64,000 bases of DNA, from assembly GCA_018649725.1 (NCBI GenBank), contig JABIHH010000045.1, forward strand, positions 1 through 64,000. The letters run 5' to 3'. Shown piece after piece: positions 43,058-50,647 of the stretch. The notes below the pieces were generated by a model that saw nothing but the letters and a program-made list of their open reading frames with translations, did not search any database and had not been told where the DNA came from. The position numbers were made by a program, and so were the translations under genes. Source of the DNA: Rhodospirillaceae bacterium. GTDB taxonomy: Bacteria > Pseudomonadota > Alphaproteobacteria > Rhodospirillales > UBA2165. Position 1 is the first letter of the stretch; each line of letters begins with the position of its first letter.

Positions 43058-43270
43058 TTAGCTTACTGGCCGAAACTCGCCATTAATGAAACGCGCGCCC
43101 GGAAACTCAGTTTCCGCTTCTGGTGGCGTCAATTCCATGACTTTGTGAATTCGACTATTGATAAACTGCATTTCCGCGATGCGGTGCGCAATTGTGCTGT
43201 TTGGAGCGGAGACCATCCCAATGCGGGTCTCATCCGGTGTATCTTCGTCTGTGTAATAGATCGTGTACAT
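43058..43270 (-). CDS. Small conserved-looking hypothetical protein
   Basis: A 70-residue protein starting at ATG 43270 with GGGGA eight bases upstream. The sequence begins MYTIYYTDEDTPDETRIGMV and continues with HRIAEMQFINSRIHKVMEL. The composition is balanced and protein-like, with a strand-helix-strand look and no membrane segment. I do not recognise it. The longer open frame to 43474 covers AT-rich leader sequence with no sign of coding. It lies 213 bases beyond the ROK gene start. Confidence 0.5.
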   Translation of the reverse strand: MYTIYYTDEDTPDETRIGMVSAPNSTIAHRIAEMQFINSRIHKVMELTPPEAETEFPGARFINGEFRPVS

Positions 43271-43978
43271 AGTGTACGTCCCCTTTGATCTAGTGGCCCG
43301 ATATTCCTTTCCGTTTGCCTTCCTGGGTTGATGCCTGATTTGCGACACCGAATAATCTTTGCTTTTACTTTCTTCAAATTCTCTAAGGTCTTGAGACTCT
43401 TGAGTGATTCGGAAGATGTTAAGCTTGGAATCATTGATATGCAAAATGCTGGTAGGTGTCAACGGGGGGGACACTGCATTTAGGGGGATATACCTTATAT
43501 TGTGGAATATCAGGCACCTGCGTAAAGGGGTGGTTGTGGTGGGCCGCAGTTTTGACGATTGGACTCATTTTATGAAGTAAGGCGAATAAGTGATTCATTT
43601 CAAAGGCTTATTTTTTACGAAAGAGTATCGAATCAATTCTTAGCGTGTTGATTTATCTTGAGAAATACGACTCATGCGAGTCATTGAGAAGCTGTAAATT
43701 TTTTTTATTTTTTTTAAATTTTGCCTAATTTGCGAATAATTTTACCCTCTAATCCAGTAAAAATTGCAGAAAACGTGATTTGGTTCGCGAACCAACAACG
43801 CGGCCCGATCACTTAGATTGGCCTAATATTCCGCTCAGCCATCAAATCTAAACACTTTCGAAATACTTTTAGGCCATTAAGGAAGGCAATAAGCAAAAGC
43901 CCAAAAGGGCATTGCAGTAAAAGTGGTATAGCGTTGATCCGGTCCCAAGAGCCGGGCAAACTCATAAGGGCGAACTTG
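43271..43978. other. AT-rich gene-poor region
   Basis: About 700 bases between the small minus-strand gene and the orphan gene at 43979. It contains long T-runs near 43700, a perfect 16 bp palindrome at 43780-43795 and a small GCCC-AAAA-GGGC hairpin near 43900. No credible coding frame is visible. It must hold promoters for the two flanking genes and is far longer than most gaps in the window. Confidence 0.5.
43780..43795. promoter_or_regulatory. Perfect 16 bp palindrome
   Basis: TTGGTTCGCGAACCAA is fully palindromic and lies in an otherwise AT-rich gap, 183 bases before the orphan gene start. It looks like an operator for a dimeric repressor. The matching regulator cannot be named. Confidence 0.4.
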
Positions 43979-44797
43979 ATGACTAATGAATTTATTTCCA
44001 AGCCAGCAGTAGATAGCCAGGAAAATCTAGAACATACTCAAGCAATAAATAAACCGAACAATTTAGGCTTTACTCATGATGGCTTAAAGCTCGCCCTTGA
44101 TCTCAAGGAAAAGTATCAAAGCCACCAACCGCTCATTGTGCCGGATGATGATCGCAAGCTGTTGATACCCGAGCATCTCCTCAATATCGATATCGATCTG
44201 CAATCCCTGGAAGATCCGCTGCCCTTGGCGATGGTCGCGACCCGCGACCCGGATTCGCCGATGTCGGTTGCTGCGGCGGTTCGCATGAGCACCATGCCAG
44301 AGCGCACGCCGCTGGTCTCAGAAGTTTTCGGCATGCTCGGCGAGACCTCCAAGCATCCCGTGGTGAAGCAGTGCGTCAATCTGGTCACCGAGAGTGCCTT
44401 TAATCCAAAAATTATTGGCAAGGTGCACCGCAATGCCAAGCAGTTTGTTGCGCTCAGCCGCAAACGCTACACCGAAGCGCTTAAAGAGAATTTGCGTCAA
44501 CTCATTGATGGCAGCCTCAATCCCCGCACCTTTGTTGCCGAGTTTTTTGAACTCTCAGAAGCCGGCAATCTCAGAGTTGATATCCGCAAGCGCCTGATCT
44601 TGGGCCTGCTGACATCCGACACCATTCGTCCGTCGATCAAGTTCCTGTTTCTCGAAAATCTCGAACGCCTGCCGGCCAGTATTCGGGTCGAGATTATCAA
44701 TGAGGCGATGAACACCCCCGATAAGCCCAGCCTGGAAGCCATCAAACAGGAACTTGCCTGGATCCGCCTCAGTTTACCGCCCGAGCAGGTGAATTAA
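43979..44797 (+). CDS. Hypothetical protein (272 residues)
   Basis: I do not recognise this protein. Start is ATG 43979 with AAGGG eight bases upstream. The N-terminal 70 residues are polar and likely disordered. From about residue 85 it is rich in helix (MSVAAAVRMSTMPERTPLVS, KQCVNLVTESAFNPKII, RKRYTEALKENLRQLIDGSL, RKRLILGLLTSDTIRPSIKF) with repeated short helical hairpins, which may indicate a HEAT-like solenoid. There is no signal peptide or membrane segment. It stands alone behind a long AT-rich leader. Confidence 0.6.
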   Translation: MTNEFISKPAVDSQENLEHTQAINKPNNLGFTHDGLKLALDLKEKYQSHQPLIVPDDDRKLLIPEHLLNIDIDLQSLEDPLPLAMVATRDPDSPMSVAAAVRMSTMPERTPLVSEVFGMLGETSKHPVVKQCVNLVTESAFNPKIIGKVHRNAKQFVALSRKRYTEALKENLRQLIDGSLNPRTFVAEFFELSEAGNLRVDIRKRLILGLLTSDTIRPSIKFLFLENLERLPASIRVEIINEAMNTPDKPSLEAIKQELAWIRLSLPPEQVN

Positions 44798-44898
44798 GCG
44801 CTCGGCGCTCCTTTGCTTATTGTCCGCCCCGCCTTGCTATTGCCCAGCCTGCCCTATAGATTACGCTATTGTTAGCCTGACGAACAATTTAGGCTTGA

Positions 44899-45945
44899 AT
44901 GAGTGAAAGGCGCGTCATTTCTGTGACACAAAACGTTGAATTTTTAACCGACCATATTCCAGAGCCGGGCGAAGTGTTTGAAATTGTGCCGGGCATTCAG
45001 TGGATTCGGATGCCGCTGCCGTTTCAGCTCAATCACATCAATCTTTGGCTCATTGAAGAAGAGGATGGTTGGGCTCTCATTGACTGCGGGATCAATGATG
45101 AACGGACGAAGGATCTGTGGCGCGGGATCTTGGGTCAAGTGCTTAACGGCAAGCCACTCACAAAAATAATTTGTACCCATGCCCATCCCGATCATATCGG
45201 CCTTGCCGGCTGGCTCCATGCTGAGTATGGCGCGGAGCTCGTCATTAGCCGGGAAGAATGGACGTTTGGGCGGATGGTTTCGACCGGCGGCCTCAAGGAT
45301 GTCGAGGCCTACAATAAATATTTCCTCCAAATTGGCTGTGCCGAGGAGGATTTAGAGGATTATTGCGCCCATATTATGACGGCTGACAAGTTGTATTGCG
45401 ACGTACCGCATCGCTATCGACGTCTGAGGGAAGATCGGACAGTCACAATTGGTGGGAAAAGCTGGCAGGTGATTGTTGGGCTCGGCCATGCGATGGAACA
45501 TGTCTGCCTATATTGTGCCGAAAGCAATATCTTGATCGCCGGCGATCAGGTGCTGCCTAAAATCACACCGACGATTTTGGTTCACGCCAACGAGCCGAAC
45601 GCCAATCCGCTCTTGGATTTTCTTGAAAGTAATGAAAAACTGCGTCATTTGCCGGAAGACGTCACGGTCTTACCGAGCCACAATCAGCCTTTCACCGGCC
45701 TCCACACGAGACTGGACTACTATATTACCCATCACGAGGAACGCCTTGAGACTGTTCTGGCTGCTTGTGATGAGGCGCTTAATGGATTGGAAGTCGCTGG
45801 GGCGCTTTTCCCCCAAGACCTGGATATTTACGGTAAGTTTTTTGCGACCGGCGAGGCGATGTCGCATATTCGGTATTTGGAGTATGAGGGTAAGCTCAAG
45901 CGCAGCAACGACGCGGACGGTATCGAGCGCTACCAGCGTATTTGA
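44899..45945 (+). CDS. MBL-fold metallo-hydrolase with C-terminal winged helix
   Basis: A 348-residue metallo-beta-lactamase-fold protein. The metal-binding motif is THAHPDHIGLAG (His-x-His-x-Asp-His), with a second metal ligand in GLGHAMEHVCLYC and Asp in IAGDQVLPKITP. The final ~80 residues (YITHHEERLETVLAACDEAL then LFPQDLDIYGKFF and SHIRYLEYEGKLKR) form a winged-helix extension as in the BLACT_WH group. Substrate unknown; relatives are thioesterases or lactonases. Its stop abuts the 3' end of the convergent MBL-rhodanese gene. Confidence 0.85.
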   Translation: MSERRVISVTQNVEFLTDHIPEPGEVFEIVPGIQWIRMPLPFQLNHINLWLIEEEDGWALIDCGINDERTKDLWRGILGQVLNGKPLTKIICTHAHPDHIGLAGWLHAEYGAELVISREEWTFGRMVSTGGLKDVEAYNKYFLQIGCAEEDLEDYCAHIMTADKLYCDVPHRYRRLREDRTVTIGGKSWQVIVGLGHAMEHVCLYCAESNILIAGDQVLPKITPTILVHANEPNANPLLDFLESNEKLRHLPEDVTVLPSHNQPFTGLHTRLDYYITHHEERLETVLAACDEALNGLEVAGALFPQDLDIYGKFFATGEAMSHIRYLEYEGKLKRSNDADGIERYQRI

Positions 45946-46995
45946 TTAGCTTTTCGGCGCCGGCTCAATCGGCCCGCCAGCATTAACCCAGGCGTCGATG
46001 CCACCGCCCAAATGGCGAATGTTCTTATAATTGGCTGCCCTCAATTCTTTTAGCGCCATCGCCGATCTCTCCCCATAGGCACAATACAGCATAAGCTGTT
46101 GGTCAGATTGCTGCGAAAGAGCTGCGAGCATACCGCCCGGCTTGATATAATCGGCGAGACTTTTATAGGGCACATGAACCGAGTTAGGAATGATGCCATT
46201 TTTTTCACGTTCGGTATCTTCGCGGAGATCGATAAATATCGACTCATTGGACTGCAAACGCTCAACGGCATCATTTGCCGGAATGGTGCGCTCGATAATT
46301 TCGGGCTCGGGCTGGGTCAGACCAATTTTTTGATTGGCCGGCACCGCGACATCCATCATTTTCGGATTAGGCAGGCCTAGGTTGTCCATAATTTCCGCAT
46401 AAGCCTCGGCTGAGCTCACCTGCAAACGGGGATTAAAAGCTTTCTCCTCACCGATAGTGCTGGTGCTGTCGCCTTTGTAGTCATGGCCGGGATAGACAAT
46501 CGTATCGTCCGGCAGTTTCAACAATTTATTAAACAGCGAATCATAGGCGTCTAGAGAACTGCCGGCCTGGAAATCAGTGCGACCCGTGCCCCGTATAAAC
46601 AAGGTGTCGCCGGTAAAAACCATACCCGGCATATAAAAGCTGTAAGAATCATCTGTGTGACCCGGCGTGTGCATGACGTCGAGGCTCAGTCCATCAATCT
46701 CAATTTTATCTCCATCTTCAACCCGCATTGAGACGACATCGACACTGCTTTCCTTGCCCATAACCGTGACGCAGTTCGTCTTGTCCCGTAGAGCACCGAG
46801 AGCGGTTACATGATCCGCATGGACATGGGTATCGATGGCTTTGGCTAATTTGAGATCCAGTTCTTCCAAGAGTTTCATATAGCGGCCGGTTTTTTCCAGC
46901 ACCGGATCGATCAGTAGTGCTTCACTTCCGGTCCCGGAAGCGAGCAAATAGGTAAACGTGCATGAAACACTATCGAACAATTGGCGAAATAACAT
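45946..46995 (-). CDS. Persulfide-dioxygenase-like MBL protein fused to rhodanese
   Basis: A 349-residue two-domain protein. The MBL domain (1-240) has DTHVHADHVTALG, MHTPGHTDDSYSF and TGDTLFIRGTGRTDFQ, matching ETHE1-type persulfide dioxygenases that oxidise glutathione persulfide to sulfite. The rhodanese domain (about 260-345) has the active-site loop YCAYGERSAMAL, where Cys accepts sulfane sulfur. It follows an ArsR/BigR-like regulator on the same strand after 103 bases. That pair is the known arrangement of the BigR-controlled hydrogen-sulfide detoxification operon. Confidence 0.88.
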   Translation of the reverse strand: MLFRQLFDSVSCTFTYLLASGTGSEALLIDPVLEKTGRYMKLLEELDLKLAKAIDTHVHADHVTALGALRDKTNCVTVMGKESSVDVVSMRVEDGDKIEIDGLSLDVMHTPGHTDDSYSFYMPGMVFTGDTLFIRGTGRTDFQAGSSLDAYDSLFNKLLKLPDDTIVYPGHDYKGDSTSTIGEEKAFNPRLQVSSAEAYAEIMDNLGLPNPKMMDVAVPANQKIGLTQPEPEIIERTIPANDAVERLQSNESIFIDLREDTEREKNGIIPNSVHVPYKSLADYIKPGGMLAALSQQSDQQLMLYCAYGERSAMALKELRAANYKNIRHLGGGIDAWVNAGGPIEPAPKS

Positions 46996-47033
46996 CGAGT
47001 AATCCCCAGCTTCTCTGATACTTTAGGTCGATA

Positions 47034-47050
47034 GATTATATATATTAATC
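47034..47050 (-). promoter_or_regulatory. AT-rich near-palindrome, candidate BigR/SqrR operator
   Basis: GATTA-N7-TAATC lies 38 bases upstream of the MBL-rhodanese start, in the spacer after the ArsR-family gene. BigR-type repressors bind AT-rich imperfect palindromes at this kind of position and control their own operon. The match is to the general form only. Confidence 0.4.
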
Positions 47051-47098
47051 AGAATTTTCACCTAAAATTTTCGTGAAACCAGACACTTAAGCCAATTG

Positions 47099-47446
47099 CT
47101 AGTATGAAGATTCGACGGAGGCTTCCTGAAACTCAGGTTCAGTGAGTATAGAACACATACTATCTAAAATTCGACGTGCCTGATTGTTCGGCAGCTTATA
47201 ATAAATCATCTGTGCAGCCCGTCTGGTTTCAACCAACTCATCTTTGCGTAATCTGGCAAGATGTTGCGAGAGAGCAGATTGGCTGAGGCCAACTATTTGT
47301 TCGAGCTCGCCGACCGAGTATTCGCGCTCTTTGAGACGGCATAAAATAAGGAGGCGATGGCGGTTTGCCATCGATTTTAAAATAACTGAGCCGGTTGCCG
47401 CGCATAACTCAGATGTTGTTGAAAAATCGCACCTTGAAGAATCCAT
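47099..47446 (-). CDS. ArsR/SmtB-family regulator, BigR/SqrR-like
   Basis: A 115-residue winged-helix repressor. The recognition helix is SQSALSQHLARLRKDELV. It lacks the metal-ligand ELCV(D/A)L motif of ArsR and has two cysteines, Cys36 in the LLILCRL helix and Cys98 in LDSMCSIL near the C-terminus. In BigR/SqrR two such cysteines form a tetrasulfide when reactive sulfur is present. Here the second seems to sit one helical turn earlier than in the characterised proteins. Start is ATG 47446, just 16 bases past the RND stop. It is followed by the persulfide-dioxygenase-like gene, supporting a sulfide-responsive role. Confidence 0.8.
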   Translation of the reverse strand: MDSSRCDFSTTSELCAATGSVILKSMANRHRLLILCRLKEREYSVGELEQIVGLSQSALSQHLARLRKDELVETRRAAQMIYYKLPNNQARRILDSMCSILTEPEFQEASVESSY

Positions 47447-47461
47447 TTTTGTTCCAATCAA

Positions 47462-50400
47462 TTATTCCGCCGGTGAATTTACGACTTCCGACGGGGCAAT
47501 AATGCTTTTTGGTTTTAAAGAGAATGAAAATAAACTGAGAAGGGGTGGAATAATAAGGAGTGTTAAAATAGCCGATAAAGAAAGTCCGCCGATAACCACA
47601 GAGCCCAAGCCACTATAAAGCTCGGAGCCGGCGCCGGGGAATATCGCCAAAGGCAACATACCAAACACACTGGTCAGGGTGGACATGAAAATTGGTCGAA
47701 TACGGTTACGTGTTGCTTCCATAATGGCGTCAGATGCAACCATGCCTTCTTCACGGACATGTACCAGAGTTTGGTGAACCAGCAAAATTGCGTTGTTCAC
47801 CACGATGCCGATCAAAATAACGAAGCCAAGCAAGGTCAGCATATCCAAAGCTTGGAAGCGGAAAGTGTTTAAAATCGTCAAGCCGGCAACACCGCCGGCC
47901 GTTGCCAGGGGCACTGAGAACATGATGATAAACGGATAGATAAAACTCTCGAACAAAATCGCCATCACCAGATAGACGATCACCAGTGCCAGGAATAAAT
48001 TCAGTACCATGCTGTCAAAAGTTTTGGTCAACGCGTCGGCTGTACCGCCCATGCTCATTGCGATGCCGGGCGGCAGGCCATCGGCTTTTAGTTTTGCCAT
48101 GACATCCTCGCGCACTTGTTCCATTGCAACTTCAAGCGGGACATCCCGCGACGGTCTAATTCGCAAGGTGACTGTGCGCACGCGTTCCAAATGACGGATT
48201 TGATCGGGACTTGAAGTGACGACGATTTTTGCCAAAGATCCCGCCGGTAGAACGAGGCCTGAGCGCGTTACGACCGGAAGATTGCTGATGCTTTCTGTCC
48301 GATTGATATGTTTGTCCGGTCCCATCAGCGTTAGATCCATACGGTTGCCACCAACGGTCACCTCGGCAACCCGCAGGCCATCATTGAACGCATCAATGGT
48401 TTGGCCGAGCTCTTTAGCGCTCATACCATTGTCCGATAGGGCGCGGGGGTCGGGGATGAGGCGAATTTCAGGCGAGGCATTTTGCAGCCCTGGATTGGCC
48501 CTGATCTGATTGCCCTCGGAGCGCGGGAACATCCTGGCCGCGATCTGGTTGGCACGTCCAGCAACTTCTAAAACATCATTTAAGTTCGAGCCGGAAATAT
48601 CAAGATTGATGTTTCGCCCGCCGCCAAAGCCACGGCCAAAAAGCGATGTCTGGAAGACGAAGCCTCGACTGCCGGGCTCGCGGAAGATGGCGCGCCGAAT
48701 AATCGGTATGAGTTCTTTGGCCCGCGAGGGGTCGGTCGCGGCACCGGCTGCAATGGTAAAGCCGCGGCGGATGACGAACCAAAAGCGGCTCATCTGAACC
48801 GGGCCATCGGCGGTCGTTGGTTTACTGCCAAGAGTTGCCAAATTCGGGCCCAAGCGTCTAAACGTATTCGCCGCAATTTCACGCACTGCATCCAGATTAT
48901 AGCCGGGCGGTGTGGCTATCCGGGCAATGATGAGATTACGATTACCTTCGGGCAGATATTCTAGCTTTGGCAAAAATACCCATGTCGCCAAACCTGTAAC
49001 GCCGCAAACGACAATGATCGTCGCGACGGCAAGTTTTTTGCTGTAAACCACGCGGCGTGCATAAGCGAGGATGAAACGATTAAAAAAGCTGGCAACGTGA
49101 TCAAAGCCCGGTATTTTCAGGCTGTCTGAAAATTCTCTCACCGGTCCGGCCAGCATCTTATTGGAAAGCGCGGGGATGACTGTGATGGAGACGATAAGGG
49201 ACAGTAAAACCGCAACAGAAATTGCTACCGCGATATCTCGGAAGAGTTGCCCAACTTCCAAATTCATAACCAAGATTGGCACAAACACCATAACGGTTGT
49301 TAGGGCCGAGACAAAGACCGCTCCCCAAACTTGTTTGGCACCTTCAAGGGCTGCGTCAAAGGGAGATTTGCCTTGTTGGCGGAGCCGGAAAATATTTTCC
49401 AGCACGACAATGGCTGCGTCGACCACCATGCCGACGGCAAAGGCGATGCCGGCTAAAGAGATCACGTTGATTGAACGTCCCAAGGCGGCCATGGCGACAA
49501 AGGAGCCAATGACAGATACCGGAATAGCTAGAGAAATGATGACCGTGGCGCGGACAGAGCGCAAAAAGAGGAGCAAGATGAGAGCGGCAAGCAAACCGCC
49601 GACAAGAATGTTCTGCTGTACCAATCCAATGGCCGAGTTGATGTAAACCGTATCATCATGGACTTGGCGTAAGACCAGTCCAGCCTGCTTCATGGCGCCC
49701 TCATTGAGCTCTTTGATGGCAGCGCGGACGTTTTCCATGACTTCGATCACGTTGACGCCGGTATCTCGGACAACGTTCGAGACAATCGATTTGCCGCCAT
49801 TACTCAAAATATAAGTCGATGCCTTTTTGAAATTAAAGCTCACTTCAGCAACATCTGAAACACGGACGCGTGCAATCCGCCCCGTGCCTTGGTCGACCTG
49901 GGTGCGGATGATTAGATTTTGTATGCGTTCTTCATTGACCAATTCGTTGTCAGTGCGAACGATATAGCGGCGCTTACCTTCTTCAACGACACCAGCCGAG
50001 ACCGAGGCATTGGCGCTGCGCATGGCATTAATAACATCTGGTACGGCCAAGCCGAAGCGCGCTAATTTTTGTGGGTCGACAATGACCTGAATTTCGCGGC
50101 GCTTACCACCATAAATATTAGCCAGCGCAATGCCCGGAATACGTTCCAGACGGTCGGCCAGGAAATCTTCCAGGAAGGCACCGTAGGTTTGAATGTCTCT
50201 GTCGTTTCCGGGAAGTTTATTGATGACAAACCAGGCAATCGGGTTGTCTTCTGAATCACGCGTTCGAATGCGAGGCTGTTTGGCTTCATCCGGGATGCCA
50301 GCAATATTGGTCAGCGCGTTGCCGATCAGCATCAACGCTTTATCCATATTGGTTTCAATTGAGAACTCAAGTCGAATGCGGGACAGGCCGTCACGGCTGG

Positions 50401-50647
50401 TGCTGGAGATTTCCTCTAAGCCATCGAGGCCAGTTAAAGCCTCTTCCTGGCGGGTGGTGATTTCGCGCTCAACTTCGGTGGGTGAGGCGCCTGGCCACGC
50501 TGTGAAAATCGCTACAACAGGTTTCCGCAAATCGGGTGTCAGCTGAATAGGGATAAGCTGCAACGCAACAAAGCCCATCAGGACGACCATCAGGACGATG
50601 GATAAAACCGCGACCGGCCGTCTGATTGCCATCTCAATCAAAGGCAT
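47462..50647 (-). CDS. RND efflux pump inner-membrane permease (HAE1-like)
   Basis: A 1061-residue permease with the 12-helix RND plan and two large periplasmic loops. The N-terminus (IEMAIRRPVAVLSIVLMVVL) and the GIAFAVGMVVDAAIVVLENI motif in helix 4 mark it as an RND protein. In AcrB-type pumps helix 4 has two aspartates; here Asp410 is kept and the next residue is Ala411. Helix 10 has VVNNAILLV where AcrB has lysine. The start overlaps the adaptor stop by one base (TAATG). The ArsR-like gene begins 16 bases past its stop, so efflux and sulfide genes may form one transcript. Confidence 0.92.
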   Translation of the reverse strand: MPLIEMAIRRPVAVLSIVLMVVLMGFVALQLIPIQLTPDLRKPVVAIFTAWPGASPTEVEREITTRQEEALTGLDGLEEISSTSRDGLSRIRLEFSIETNMDKALMLIGNALTNIAGIPDEAKQPRIRTRDSEDNPIAWFVINKLPGNDRDIQTYGAFLEDFLADRLERIPGIALANIYGGKRREIQVIVDPQKLARFGLAVPDVINAMRSANASVSAGVVEEGKRRYIVRTDNELVNEERIQNLIIRTQVDQGTGRIARVRVSDVAEVSFNFKKASTYILSNGGKSIVSNVVRDTGVNVIEVMENVRAAIKELNEGAMKQAGLVLRQVHDDTVYINSAIGLVQQNILVGGLLAALILLLFLRSVRATVIISLAIPVSVIGSFVAMAALGRSINVISLAGIAFAVGMVVDAAIVVLENIFRLRQQGKSPFDAALEGAKQVWGAVFVSALTTVMVFVPILVMNLEVGQLFRDIAVAISVAVLLSLIVSITVIPALSNKMLAGPVREFSDSLKIPGFDHVASFFNRFILAYARRVVYSKKLAVATIIVVCGVTGLATWVFLPKLEYLPEGNRNLIIARIATPPGYNLDAVREIAANTFRRLGPNLATLGSKPTTADGPVQMSRFWFVIRRGFTIAAGAATDPSRAKELIPIIRRAIFREPGSRGFVFQTSLFGRGFGGGRNINLDISGSNLNDVLEVAGRANQIAARMFPRSEGNQIRANPGLQNASPEIRLIPDPRALSDNGMSAKELGQTIDAFNDGLRVAEVTVGGNRMDLTLMGPDKHINRTESISNLPVVTRSGLVLPAGSLAKIVVTSSPDQIRHLERVRTVTLRIRPSRDVPLEVAMEQVREDVMAKLKADGLPPGIAMSMGGTADALTKTFDSMVLNLFLALVIVYLVMAILFESFIYPFIIMFSVPLATAGGVAGLTILNTFRFQALDMLTLLGFVILIGIVVNNAILLVHQTLVHVREEGMVASDAIMEATRNRIRPIFMSTLTSVFGMLPLAIFPGAGSELYSGLGSVVIGGLSLSAILTLLIIPPLLSLFSFSLKPKSIIAPSEVVNSPAE

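Noticed and set aside
43271-43474. Longer version of the small hypothetical gene
   Set aside because: The upstream part is AT-rich with no ribosome binding site and no protein-like pattern.
43271-43978. Replication origin
   Set aside because: AT-rich, but no cluster of DnaA boxes (TTATCCACA type) and no linked dnaA, parAB or gidA genes.
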